In this document: in pieces, positions 44,896 through 55,417 of the stretch
Numbering within the stretch: position 1 is the stretch's first letter
Layout: every line of letters begins with the position of its first letter
Assembly (NCBI GenBank): GCA_963575645.1
Contig: OY754469.1
Span: forward strand, 48,690,753-48,754,752
Direction of reading: 5' to 3'
From: Xanthostigma xanthostigma
Lineage: Eukaryota > Arthropoda > Insecta > Raphidioptera > Raphidiidae
Length of the DNA: 64,000 bases
Translations under genes and position numbers: made by a program
Notes under the pieces: model-generated
Seen by the model: the letters and a program-made list of their open reading frames with translations, nothing else
What the model was told of the DNA's origin: nothing
Databases searched by the model: none

Positions 44896-45495
44896 TCTGC
44901 AATATGCTTTATACAATTCAGTTCTGCGTCGCGTTATATGTACACATTTTTTATAAACTCTCAAAAAATAATCCTTATACCTTTGATGTTTAACTATATT
45001 TTCCAGTGAATTGTTTTGAATTTAGTTAAAGTATCAGTGCGAGAAAGAAAGTTCATTTTTAAATTTATGTATACTAGATTTACTTTATTAAATTTGCATT
45101 TTTATCATTACCTTCGTAACTTAAATTTCTTTTTTTCGCATTATAGACTGTTAGTTTATAAATTCTCTCTAAATTTACCCGTATTTTATATAGTTTAATA
45201 ATACTGTTAGCAATCAGTATTTTATTTAAAGACTGTTGTTAATTAAACAAGCCAATCATAGGATGTGTTGTTGTCTAAAATTTATTTGTCACACAAAACA
45301 AAATATAAAAATTTTAGAATCAAACTTGTTATATAACTGACACCTTATACAAAGGACACGCAAGCAGAAAATTAAGAAAATTATTTTATTTTCGAATTTT
45401 ATTTTAAAGTGACAAAATGGCATTTATTAGATTTTATTATTATTTTAACAAAAAAGTTTTTATATTTAACAATTGAATTTTATTAGTAAGGTAAG
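44896..45495. other. AT-rich stretch without recognised features
   Basis: No gene or repeat was recognised. Confidence 0.45.
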
Positions 45496-45505
45496 GTAAA
45501 CTATA

Positions 45506-45754
45506 TCATATATATTAGATATCGTGTCCATCGAGATAATTATAAATAAAAAATCGCAGGATTGTGGACAAATATTAGATTTATTAATTGTACGACGTTT
45601 CGTCTATAAATTTAGACTTTTTCAAGTACAAATTGAAAATTATTATTTTTAATAATTTTCAATTTGTACTTGAAAAAGTCTAAATTTATAGACGAAACGT
45701 CGTACAATTAATAAATCTAATATTTGTCCACAATCCTGCGATTTTTTATTTAAA
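45506..45754. mobile_element. Hammerhead-like palindromic element (family V), 10-bp duplication
   Basis: It is flanked by GTAAACTATA (45496-45505, 45755-45764). It has a 38-nt one-sided extension (45506-45543), then a perfect 208-bp palindrome (45544-45751). In the right arm, stem I TTGTAC (45664-45669) and GTACAA (45702-45707) enclose a TTGAAAA box, one extra A, a 5-bp GTCTA/TAGAC hairpin, and GAAA-C-G-UC. The first box has U3 and A8 in place of C3 and G8, a paired change. Confidence 0.8.
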
Positions 45755-45777
45755 GTAAACTATAACTTTTAATAACA

Positions 45778-46466
45778 TCTAATATATAAAATTCTCGTGT
45801 CACAGTTTTCGAAGTCATACTCCTCCGAAACGGCTTGACGGATTTTGATGAAATTTTTTGTGCTTATCCGGTATCTATGAGAATCGGCCAACATCTATTT
45901 TTCATCCCCCTAAATGTTAGGGGTAGTCCACCCTTAAATTTTTTTTCTTCCTTTGATTATAATTATTATTAAAGACACGATTTTTTTTTTTAAATTCGTA
46001 TCCATGGTTTTAAAATATAAACAGCCTTATGTATGATTTGAAAAAATTCTGTCAAAAATTAAAAAAACATTGATTTATATACTTTTAACATTTTTCATCA
46101 TTAAATAATTTTCAAGTGATTTTATAACCTCAAAAGTACTCAACACGTGACACGAGCTTCCAATAACAACGGATTTTGTGTTGTAAGTATACTTTTTTTT
46201 ATTCATATCGAAAATGTTGTTGATCTTATAAAAATTGGTCGATAATTTATTTATTGAAGAGTACTAATCAGACGTTAATCAAATATTCAAATATCCCCAT
46301 TCGTTCTTTTGCACCGGGCACGACGGCGCAGCCGGAGTGTTCGACATACACACATATACGTCCATGTATATTTTAAAATAAATAAAATAGATAGATAGAT
46401 GTTCCAATTATATAGATATATATATATAATACTGTTAGGCGGTACGAAGTTCGCCGGGTCCGCTAG
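45778..46466 (+). mobile_element. Helitron family D, copy 1
   Basis: It begins TCTAATATATAAAATTCTCG after A and ends with a GGCG/CGCC hairpin then GGGTCCGCTAG before T. A family C fragment (about 46229-46287) lies inside. The body shares TCCCCCTAAATGTTAGGGGT with 46828-47443. Confidence 0.8.
46229..46287 (+). mobile_element. Family C 3'-end fragment inside a Helitron
   Basis: It has AAAATTGGTCGATAATT followed by the family C extension (GACGTTAATCAAA). A target duplication could not be identified. Confidence 0.6.
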
Positions 46467-46505
46467 TATTTGTATAAATGTATTTATTTCATTATAAATT
46501 ATTTA

Positions 46506-46549
46506 AAGTTGCTGATGAAGTCATAATTAAATGACGAAACGTACAATTT
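46506..46549 (+). ncRNA. Hammerhead-ribozyme-like motif, most complete copy
   Basis: Stem I AAGUUG (46506-46511) pairs with CAAUUU (46544-46549) including one G-U. The core is CUGAUGA (46512-46518), one extra A, hairpin GUCAU/AUGAC (46520-46524, 46531-46535), GAAA (46536-46539), a single C-G pair, then UA as the cleavage dinucleotide (46542-46543). Every invariant core base of a hammerhead is present. The departures are the extra A before stem II and a minimal stem III. It probably belongs to a truncated Penelope-like insertion whose limits I could not define. Confidence 0.5.
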
Positions 46550-46827
46550 AATAAAATCAAATTCAACTTCCTACGATTTATCTAATTTAAAAAAAAATCT
46601 TATTTTGTCCGGGAACAAAATTGAAAAAAAAAATATAAAAGGGTCGTATATTACAGTGATTAAATTTTGCACAAACCGCTACAAAGCGGTATGTGCTTTA
46701 TTTTATTTCTTCTAAGAACTAATTTAACATAAAAAAACCACAATACACTATATTGTCGATAGTAATTGGAATTTGGAACATTCCAGAGAAATACTTATGA
46801 TGAGAAATATTAATAGGTAAGTAATAA

Positions 46828-47443
46828 TCTAATATATAAAATTCTCGTGTCACAGTTTTTGTTGCCATACTCCTCCGAAACGGCTTGACCGGTTTTGATG
46901 AAATTTTTTAAGCTTATCCGGTATCTATGAGAATCGGCCAACATCTATTTTTCATCCCCCTAAATGTTAGGGGTAGTCCACCCCTAAATTTTTTTTTTTA
47001 TTTTTTAGACAAAATTTTTAATTTCTATTTTTTTATGATACAACATACAAAAATACATACAATCCTCAATTTTCACCCTTCTACGATCAACCCTTATTTT
47101 TTAATAGCCATTTTAGTAATTTAATCATTTTTCCTCTCCGGTCGAAAACTGATCAATCGTCATTTAATTAGTTATCCCCGCCAGATGTCTACAGGTGTCA
47201 CTTCGCCAACATCTATTTTTCATCCCCCTAAATGTTAGGGGTAGTCCACCCCTAAATTTTTTTTCTTCCTTCCCCATTCGTTCTTTTGCACCGGGCACGA
47301 CGGCGCAGCCGGAGTGCTCGACATACACACATATTATACGTCCATGTATATTTTAAAATAAATAAAATAGATAGATAGATGTTCCAATTAAATTGTTTTA
47401 TTATTTCACTTTATACGTAGCGAAGCACGTACAGGGCCGCTAG
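46828..47443 (+). mobile_element. Helitron family D, copy 2
   Basis: It begins TCTAATATATAAAATTCTCG and ends TACGTAGCGAAGCACGTACA then GGGCCGCTAG before T, with a TACGT/ACGTA hairpin. An internal ~60-bp segment (GCCAACATCTATTTTTCATC...) is present twice, at 46936 and 47207. Confidence 0.82.
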
Positions 47444-47497
47444 TAAGTATCTAAAAACAAGGAAGAACTTATATAAGTATTAAATGTTTTTTAAATA

Positions 47498-48034
47498 CAG
47501 TGTAAACTCTATACAGCGACCCTCAAGGCACTGTGCATTTTGTGGCGTTATTGAGAGTTGTCGTTAAACGAAGAGAAGAAATAATCTATTAATATGTTTT
47601 TACTATAATATATATTTATTAATACCTAATATATAAAATTTACAACTGACCATATTATACGGTCGAGCGACTGAATCCAAACATCACTTATCTTTTCTCC
47701 CACCTTTATTGCGCGTATTAATAGAACTTTTTCGTCAATACACAAAGCTCTTTTTTACTCGCCATGTTCACAGTTTGTGGGCAACTAATAATCGATAAGC
47801 AAACAAACAAATCTTCGGTGTACGCATGATGCCGACAACAAAGCAACAAAATAACAAACAAGTACTGTTTATTGTTTACTGATGACGTATTGTTGTCGTT
47901 ATTTGGAGTGGGTGTGTCGTTATTTAGAGTGCATCATTGTATGAGCATCAAGGTAAACCAACTAAAGTAAAGTAATTTCGACGTTTTAAGGAGTTTATCG
48001 TTACTTCGAGTGACGTTAAATGGAGTTTACACAT
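47498..48034 (-). mobile_element. pogo/Tigger-like element, internally deleted
   Basis: The inverted ends CAGTGTAAACTC / GAGTTTACACAT are flanked by TA. Subterminal GTCGTTA motifs recur near both ends. A decayed N-terminal transposase segment is encoded on the minus strand. Confidence 0.7.
47660..47765 (-). pseudogene. pogo-like transposase N-terminus, frameshifted
   Basis: From ATG at 47765 the frame gives MASKKELCVLT, then after a one-base shift KVLLIRAIKVGEKISDVW. This resembles the CENP-B/pogo-type helix-turn-helix start (K..L....K..LI.AI..GEK.SDV). The rest is lost. Confidence 0.45.
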
Positions 48035-48488
48035 TATACAAGTATTTACTATTAATATGCATTCTATAAAATCTCGGCAATTATGACCAATAAAATCAAG
48101 CATCCTTTACAAACATTTCAGTAATTAAAACATTATCTTCAACAATTGAGAATTAAAACCAACTGCATGTAATATAAATAACTGTACTGTAATTAACACT
48201 TAATACACGTTTTCTTATTAGAGGCATTTGTACGTTGTTATAATATAACGCGGCAATAGACAAACAGACAAAGACGAGGACATAATAATAAAGGAAACAA
48301 AGAACAATAGTCAGTATTCAGTACGCGAGTTGCATAGAGAGATAGATAGTTACCCAACTGTATATTGTTTTACTATTTTATATACATTGTGTGCCTAAGA
48401 CATTGTTATTCATCGCCCAGTTCATTTATGCGACCGAATTAGCATGTATTAGGTATATGCACTAAATGCAGAATAACAAACACTCTTA
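48035..48488. other. AT-rich stretch without recognised features
   Basis: No gene or repeat was recognised. Confidence 0.45.
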
Positions 48489-49073
48489 TCATATATATTA
48501 ATACGCTAAGGTTAAAGATGTTTGCCTCCCTTTTTAGAAAAAACCTCACAATTTCTCCACATAAATTATATACCATTTTACAAATAATTGCTTGCTTTAC
48601 TGACATCGACAACTAAAGAATTTATTATTGCTTTTGTTTTTGTAAATTAATTAAAATACAGCAACGCTGAACAACGTCTGCCATCTAACGCCTTTAATTT
48701 TGAAACAACGTCAACACTTCGATCTGTCATCTGACCTTCATAACAGACACAATACTGCATACTGCCATCTGACAGCTGTAATTTTGAAACGGCGAGCAAC
48801 GTTGAACAACGTCACAGCAATGCTGCATGATGCCATCTGACGGCTTAGCTCAACGCTTTTGCTACTTGCGCCTCTATATGACAATTTTAGTAAAATATTT
48901 CTTCGATCTGTCATCTGAGCTTCATATTGTAATACAACAAAAAGAAGAACGTTATAAGCAGTGTGCAAAAGTAGAAACGAATTGAATACCTGCAATCATA
49001 TTTAAAAAATAATTTTGTAAAGTGATAATTATTATACTTATTTAGTGCGAATAATTCGCACAGGTCACTCTAG
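48489..49073 (+). mobile_element. Non-autonomous Helitron, family A, complete copy
   Basis: It has TCATATATATTAATACGC at the 5' end after A, and a perfect GTGCGAA/TTCGCAC hairpin and CTAG at the 3' end before T. It is 585 bp. One local change near 48741 (AACAGACACAAT) distinguishes this copy. Confidence 0.88.
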
Positions 49074-49546
49074 TTATATAATATGTATTACGATTCTACA
49101 TTGCAGTAAGCGGTGGCGCCGAGCTCTAACGTAACTCGTAACATTTTTACACATCTACAGAACAACAGATCAACTGATTTTTTTATTCTCAAAATATTTG
49201 AAACTATAAAATTTAGAAAAAAAAAAACTTTCTTGTAAAAATAAATAGAATAATACAAGCCGTTGGGAAATGTATCCTCCCAAAATTTCAATCAGCTTAT
49301 CCGTTTGGGCTGTATCGTGTAAGAAACTAAAATACAAACAGACGCACAGAATTTTCTAAAATTCCAGGAACCTCAAAACTAAAAATTTTGATAAGTGAAT
49401 GTTGACCTAAATTAGTATTTTTCTTCACTTGTGGAGTTTGAATGGTAAAATAATAAGACAATAATTCACTGTGATTATAATTATTAGTTTTAAGCGATTT
49501 ATGTTTTTTTAAGCTATTTATGTTTTTTTATACTATTTATGTGTTT
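49074..49546. other. AT-rich stretch without recognised features
   Basis: A short CAATCAGCTTATCCGTTTGG phrase resembles generic lepidopteran repeats. No gene is present. Confidence 0.45.
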
Positions 49547-49690
49547 TAACTTTAAAGAATAGCTTCTGTTGCTACATTGTTGAAACACCCATTGTTACAT
49601 GTCTATATTAGAAAAATTTTATTTCTCAAACAATGTCACCATCGGGATACGGGGTAACAATGTAGCAACAGAAGCTATTCTTTAAAGTTA
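49547..49690. mobile_element. 144-bp MITE with 35-bp inverted ends
   Basis: The sequence TAACTTTAAAGAATAGCTTC at the left is exactly inverted at the right, continuing through TGTTGCTACATTGTT. The small loop has no coding. Confidence 0.8.
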
Positions 49691-49783
49691 TTAAATAGTA
49701 GTACGCACTATACCGTATTAAAATTCACATTTATGTTTTTTTTAAAGTATCATAACATAATATAATAAAAGCTGTAATACTAC

Positions 49784-50189
49784 CGTATTAGCCCGAATAT
49801 AACCCGACCACGAATTTAACGCGACTCCGAATTTTTCATAAAGATATTTAGAAAAAAAAAATAATAGGTACTCTTAAAAGAAATCAAAGTAAAATTCAAT
49901 CAGATAAGCATTTAGGTAAATTATAGGTAATAACACATGTTTCATTCGTGTCAATATAATTAAGTAATGTAAAACAAAATTAATATTACGTAAGTAACAA
50001 CAAAAAACTGAAATTGTTAGAATCTGAGCTGGTTTCAGAATGAGAACTCATTGATGTCACTTCGTTCACGCTTTCAATCTCTGTAGGAGAATGTCCTTGT
50101 TTATATTTCATTCCATTACTTAAACCCCGAATTTAGCGCGAGTTGATTTTTTAACGGAAAATATATCGCGTTATATTCGGGCTAATACG
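49784..50189. mobile_element. TIR element with TATTAGCCCGAATATAAC ends
   Basis: Inverted ends CGTATTAGCCCGAATATAAC / GTTATATTCGGGCTAATACG are near perfect. CGAATTTAACGCGAC and CGAATTTAGCGCGAG repeat just inside each end. It is ~406 bp and non-coding; superfamily unresolved. Confidence 0.75.
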
Positions 50190-50515
50190 ATATATCGACA
50201 ATTTAGAGTTAAAACAACGTCTAGTACTATACATTATTGATCGACCATTTGAGTATATTTTATGCAACTGATTTATCCATTTCAAACTGAACAATAAACC
50301 ATGTCACAGGTTTCCAGTTGCTACACAATATAAGGCCCGATTCACACTATAGTGCCGGTCACGGTTCGCTCTCGGTTAGGTAAAATCTTACTGTATTCAC
50401 ACTATCATTCTGGGTTCGATCACGGTTCAATCTCGATTTGCAAGAAGTCTGATGTATTTCCTTTGCAATACATTTTACTTTATTTCATAACTACAATTTT
50501 TCTAGTTGTCTGATA

Positions 50516-50707
50516 ATGTCATTCGATTTTTCAATTGAAGAATTAGCTGTTATAGCTATTCTTCTTGATGAAGATACGGCAAATAAGAAAATGAAACGCA
50601 AGACAACGAAGAGAAGAATGTGGGTGCATCCAAGCTTATTAGCGAGGAAAACGGAAGGCGAATACTACACCCTGTACCGTCATTTAATAGACGAATACTG
50701 CATTTGA
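50516..50707 (+). pseudogene. Harbinger-type transposase N-terminal remnant, 63 codons
   Basis: It starts at a true ATG (SFDFSIEELAVIAILLDE), followed by a basic stretch and RRMWVHPSLLARKTEGEYYT LYRHLID-type residues. The R.MWVHP...R...GEY.TLY.HL pattern is characteristic of the region upstream of the DDE domain in insect PIF/Harbinger nucleases. The frame stops where the catalytic domain should begin. Confidence 0.65.
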
Positions 50708-50823
50708 AACCAAAACCCATTCATAAGTCAGGTTAAGTCCGATCACGCTCCAGCAAAATATTCTTCTAAACGGATCGGTGCCGGAGCGTGATTGGATCCG
50801 AACTTGAGCGGTGCTGATAGTAG

Positions 50824-50987
50824 GTTCGTTCCAAGCAGCCTCGAACGGTAATGAAACCGTACACAGTCTTGTCACTGCGCAAGACTAATTTGCGCACTAG
50901 CTCAAAAATCATTCTGCGCAAGACAGTCTTGCGCAGTAACAAGACTGTGTACGGTTTTGTTACCGTTCACGGCTGCTTGGAACGAAC
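50824..50987. repeat. Nested foldback element
   Basis: The ends GTTCGTTCCAAGCAGC / GCTGCTTGGAACGAAC are inverted. An inner inverted repeat (CAGTCTTGNNACTGCGCAAG type) lies within. It is inserted in the right part of the Harbinger-like element. Confidence 0.75.
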
Positions 50988-51092
50988 TTAGTATGAATAC
51001 GCTCATTGTTTCTTGTGTAAGAATTATTTACCGAACCGAGACTGGACCGAGAGCGAACCGGGACCGGCACTATAGTGTGAATCGGGCCTTAT

Positions 51093-51757
51093 GGATTTTT
51101 TATCAAGATATTTGAAGTAATCTACATTTATATACTATGTAATAATTCTAGATGACAACACGTCAGTATAAACTGTAAATCATACAATAAACATTATTGG
51201 ACGAGGAATCATCTATATATTTCGAACCTTTCCATAGGTCATGGCGGGAATTATGAATCCTCAATAATTAATAAAAATTTAAAAAAAGTGTTTGTTTCGA
51301 GTCGCAAGGCAGTCACTTGTTTAAAGTCGTTTTAACATTATGTAACCGCGTAACTGTTAAGAGAATACTTAATGATTATGACAAACTGTTTGTCTAAATA
51401 CAAAAGATACACAATACTAGCGCCTACGTCAGCCCTTAACTGAAAATGTTAAAGTTAACGACAATAAAAACATATTTCGCACAAACAAAAGGCTTTGTTT
51501 ATTTCATTACGACAGAAAAGAGCTTTATTAAACAAACGGTTGCCACGATAGCTCTGCTTTAGATATCCGACGTGTTGTAACAAAAAATCAACTACATTAC
51601 AATAATGTGTTTTACATACTATACGTATGAGATGTAAATATAAGCTCGCAATACGAACCTTCACGATTGTGTACGAAGTGTTCGCGAAATGTTAGACAAA
51701 TAAAAAAAATTCCAAACTGCGTCATTTCAACTACAAAAATACTGAAATTTGACCATA
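51093..51757. other. AT-rich stretch without recognised features
   Basis: No gene or repeat was recognised. Confidence 0.45.
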
Positions 51758-52370
51758 TACTTTTATTCTATACCGAGCATAGGAATAAAATCGCAATCGA
51801 ACCATTAGGGTGCAAGAATATATTTCTGTCTTTTTTTAAGCCGTAAGCATTGGGGTATTCAGGGGGCAAAACAAGCACGGGGGACCCGGCTTAAGAAATT
51901 TCTAATTTGCCCCCTCCTGGGTCCAAAGCCGAGTACGCCCATGTTAACGTCATAGAAAAAGGCAAAATGTGCAAGTACATCAATCAATCCTATCATCGGA
52001 GAAATTATTATTATTATTATTATAAAATTTAGATAAAAGCCGCAAAGCCATACAATAATAAATGACAAATAGTTACAAAAATTAAAAACTAGAATCTAAA
52101 ATAAATATAATAGAGCAGTAATGAATTGATCAAAATAAAATATACAATAGAACAGATATACGAAAATAGAGTGTAAGATACTTATGACACTATATAACAT
52201 GTTCATCATACATTTCTTGAAGCAAGAACATTTTACAATTTTTTCTAAAATTTGTAAGGGAATTACATCGAAGAAAGAGACGCAGATATATTTTCGATAC
52301 GTTTTGTTGCGTTCACTCACCGCACATTGAGTAGATAGACAATGATTAATATAGTTAATTAATAGATATA
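51758..52370 (+). repeat. Repeat family G, copy interrupted by a retrotransposon end
   Basis: The left part (51758-52004) and right part (52259-52370) join collinearly with the uninterrupted copy at 36710-37090. Confidence 0.75.
52005..52258 (-). mobile_element. Non-LTR retrotransposon 3' end inserted in repeat G
   Basis: On the minus strand a short degenerate tail of ORF2-like sequence leads to an AT-rich 3' UTR and an (AAT)n tail (52005-52025 on the plus strand reads ATT units). Comparison with 36710-37090 shows the segment is an insertion at CGAAAT|GGGAATTACA. Confidence 0.65.
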
Positions 52371-52705
52371 TGCATTTGACATAATATTATGACAAATCTG
52401 ATACAGTGTCCGTAAACGCGTGCAGGGACGCAGGTAATGACTAGTAATAAATATTATATTTGCTTCTCGTTTGCATGGTTACATAGCATAGTTTTACATG
52501 TAAAAATTAGGCAAAGCATGCTTGTCTAATTTATTTTTAACAAATCTTCAGAACAAAAGAACAGCTGATTTTCTTCTATTTTCAAAATATTTCCGAATAA
52601 CAACACAATAGGTCGTAATAAACTCAATTACATAACTTGACATACGATCTATTATTGCGTTTCTGTATCTACATCAACAATTTTGTTTGCATACGTATTT
52701 TTAAA

Positions 52706-52947
52706 ATTTTGACATTATTGAAAAGGAACTTTTTTATTCAAAAAATGAAGCTTAATTGGAATATCAAAAAATAAAGACAACATTCCGTTAAAAAAACATA
52801 TTTTCATGCCGTACCTTGTAAACGAAGCTTTATATGAGAAATCAATTAGTGCCAAAAAATGTATTCAATAAAATGCTTTAATTTTGGCAACTTGTAAATT
52901 TTTCGTATTTTTCATAGTAGCCGAGTTAAGTGAAAAACTATATATTA
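52706..52947 (+). repeat. Diverged direct duplication, left copy
   Basis: About 240 bp (GACATTATTGAAAAGGAACT ... TAGCCGAGTTAAGTGA) recurs at 53043-53273 with about 80-85 percent identity by eye. No coding frame is shared. Confidence 0.75.
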
Positions 52948-53042
52948 GCATTAAAATCTGTATGGGCTGAAAGACTTCAACAGTCGATTAAACCGGTAAC
53001 CCGAAATAATGAAATCGGCTCTAGCTTATTTATTTTCAATAT

Positions 53043-53273
53043 TTTGACATTATTGAAAAGGAACTTTTTTGTTCAAAAAAATAAGGTTTATTGGAACACT
53101 AAATAATAAATAACAAATTCTGATAAAAAAACATATTTTCATGTCGTATCTTGTAAACGAAGCTTTATATGAAAAATCCATTATTATTAAAAAACTTTCT
53201 TGAATAAAATGCTCTAATTTTGGTATCATGAAAATTTTCCGTATTTTTCATAATAGCCGAGTTAAGTGATATA
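53043..53273 (+). repeat. Diverged direct duplication, right copy
   Basis: It is the partner of 52706-52947 at a spacing of about 337 bp. Confidence 0.75.
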
Positions 53274-54033
53274 ATATATCGACTTTCCTTTCGGAGTGAA
53301 ATATGAAAGCAGATTATAAAAAGAATATCTCACTCACCAATATTCTAAAGTAGAGAGCAGCACCTGTAACAAAAATTAAATCATTGTTAATAATTAGTAA
53401 ACAATTAAATTGTTAGCAACTAAAAAAATTTAAATAAGTACCTATAAGTAATATTTATTGAAATAACAATCAAGTATTTATCATTATAAGAACTTTTCTA
53501 AATAAAGATTATTACAATGCATATTGTAAAGAAAAAGTTAATTGAAATAAATAATAAAATTTAATTAAAGTAAAAAAAACGTGCATAGTTTAATATTTAA
53601 TTATCATAAATCAAAAGTAAACTTTGTAGGAAAAAATATTTAATACAGCTGTGTGTAGATGCACAACTTCAAGTAACAATAATTGAAATCCAAGAAAATT
53701 AATAACTTTTGCAAGCATATCTTTACATATTCAAGCTTGTGTTACGTCGGTCGCCCGGCGGTTTTCCATTAGGGCTCGACTACACTGTTAACTTCTAAAA
53801 CACGTTGAATGTCAATGCTTGGCTGCACTGCAACTGTAGAGCGCCAAATCCTTAATTCAAAGAAGCATCTGTGACCGATAAGAAATTAGACTGAAGACCG
53901 ATAAACATTTTTGTGCCACAATTTAGAATATAGTTTTGCGTATACAAGCGTTGCATAAAATTTAAGGAGTCATATTATCATTGAATTTAATTTGTAAATA
54001 TATTCAGATTTATTTACATATTTGTAAAGTATA
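53274..54033. other. AT-rich stretch without recognised features
   Basis: No gene or repeat was recognised. Confidence 0.45.
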
Positions 54034-54352
54034 GTACGCGCCACGAATCTAAAAGGCTCGGAAGTTAGATGCGAATGCAGGCTTGCGCTTGTACAGTCTG
54101 TTTGAAAACTACAAACTCGCAACTCAACAAAACTAACATGGCAATAACAACTTGACAATAGCATACTCGACTGTACTTTAAAGCAGGAAAGCGACAAGTG
54201 ACAAAGGCAACGAGCGATCACGGCCAGTCACTGACGAGCGCACGTTCCGTGCAGGTAGCTGGGAGGTGGTGGAAGTATCAACGGCTCTAAAATGTGCTTT
54301 TGCGACGCTGTTTGTGACTAATTTTCGAACCTTTGAGATTCGTGACGCGTAC
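54034..54352 (+). mobile_element. TA-flanked TIR element Y, copy 1
   Basis: Inverted ends of about 35 bp, GTACGCGCCACGAATCTAAA on the left and GAGATTCGTGACGCGTAC on the right, lie between TA dinucleotides. The interior (AAAGCAGGAAAGCGACAAGT, GAGCGCACGTTCCGTGCAGG) is shared with 59978-60285. Size and TA target suggest a mariner/Tc1-type MITE. Confidence 0.82.
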
Positions 54353-55417
54353 TATACAGGGTTTTGTTGCGAATTACTGTCGGAATATTTTAGGACGTTT
54401 ACATGAAAACCATAAGAAATACATCAAATCAATATACTAAAGAATTGTAGGTCTTAAAAAGGCCTACAGAAAAGTCTACAATAGCATATGTCTATCTTTT
54501 AAGGATAAGCCACAATACTCAAATTAATTTTTCAAAAATTTGGTCAAGAATAATACTTTGATTGTGATTTTACTTAGCGTATAATTTTTCCACTGAACGC
54601 GCATATTTCTCAAACTTGAGAGAACTCATATTTTGTAACGTATATTTCTCACAATTGAGAAGCACTAATGATTTCGATTAACATTTCTTCTGATTGTTTA
54701 TCCGGCTCTAAGGACCATGTTTTGAAAGTGAGGTATCCCATGTCTGGGGTCTCCCTGTATAGGCACAATCCTAAGACGAGTTATTACCCGGTTAGAAGTG
54801 TGCGGGACAACTTAAATTAATAAGGAGTCCAACGATATTACTTTGAAATAATTGAAGTGTAGAGTTTCAACTATTTTATTTATTTACATATTTACATGTT
54901 ACATTATGGTGTCTTCGTTTAATTAAGATCAAAATTGACCCTTATATCACATCATTTAAATGAATATCTTAGAAGATATCAAAGATTTTAAAAATTACTC
55001 GCAACAAAATAATTTTTGATTATGATTTACTTGCTTGGCGAAATTTGCGAAGCTATTTTGACGGACATAGTTTTAATTCTTATCCAATTAAAACAAGCCA
55101 TCTTTAATAAGCACGGGACGACTTCTCTTGAAGACCCAAGACTATTTTGGACTTTGTTTAAATATCAGGTTGCACAATGGGCCCTCGTAGGCTTGAGTGT
55201 AGCGGAAATCTTTCTCTGTCCTCAATTTTATCTATCTATCTACCACCCGTCTTATTTTATGTTGCACAGTACGCGTTAAATAGAGAAAATAGTCTGTGTT
55301 AAGAGAAGAGAATAAGATAGAGAATCGTCTATGAATTTAGTTTCTGCACTTAGTTACAAGACATCGGCGTGTACCAGGTGGCCGAACGAATGCATAGTTT
55401 TCAAACTATAGTTTAAC
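54353..55417. other. Stretch without recognised features
   Basis: The 87-codon frame at 55016-55279 has no recognisable domain. Nothing else was identified. Confidence 0.45.

Larger units (their letters stand above)
50332..51092 (+). mobile_element. PIF/Harbinger-like element with nested palindrome
   Basis: Long inverted ends (AAGGCCCGATTCACACTATA and complement, extending ~45 bp) bound 760 bp. It encodes a short Harbinger-type N-terminal frame (50516-50707) and contains a second foldback element (50824-50987). It is likely an internal deletion derivative of an autonomous element. Confidence 0.75.

Noticed and set aside
54353..55417. Host gene around the 87-codon frame at 55016-55279
   Set aside because: It has no recognisable domain, splice signals or coding bias.
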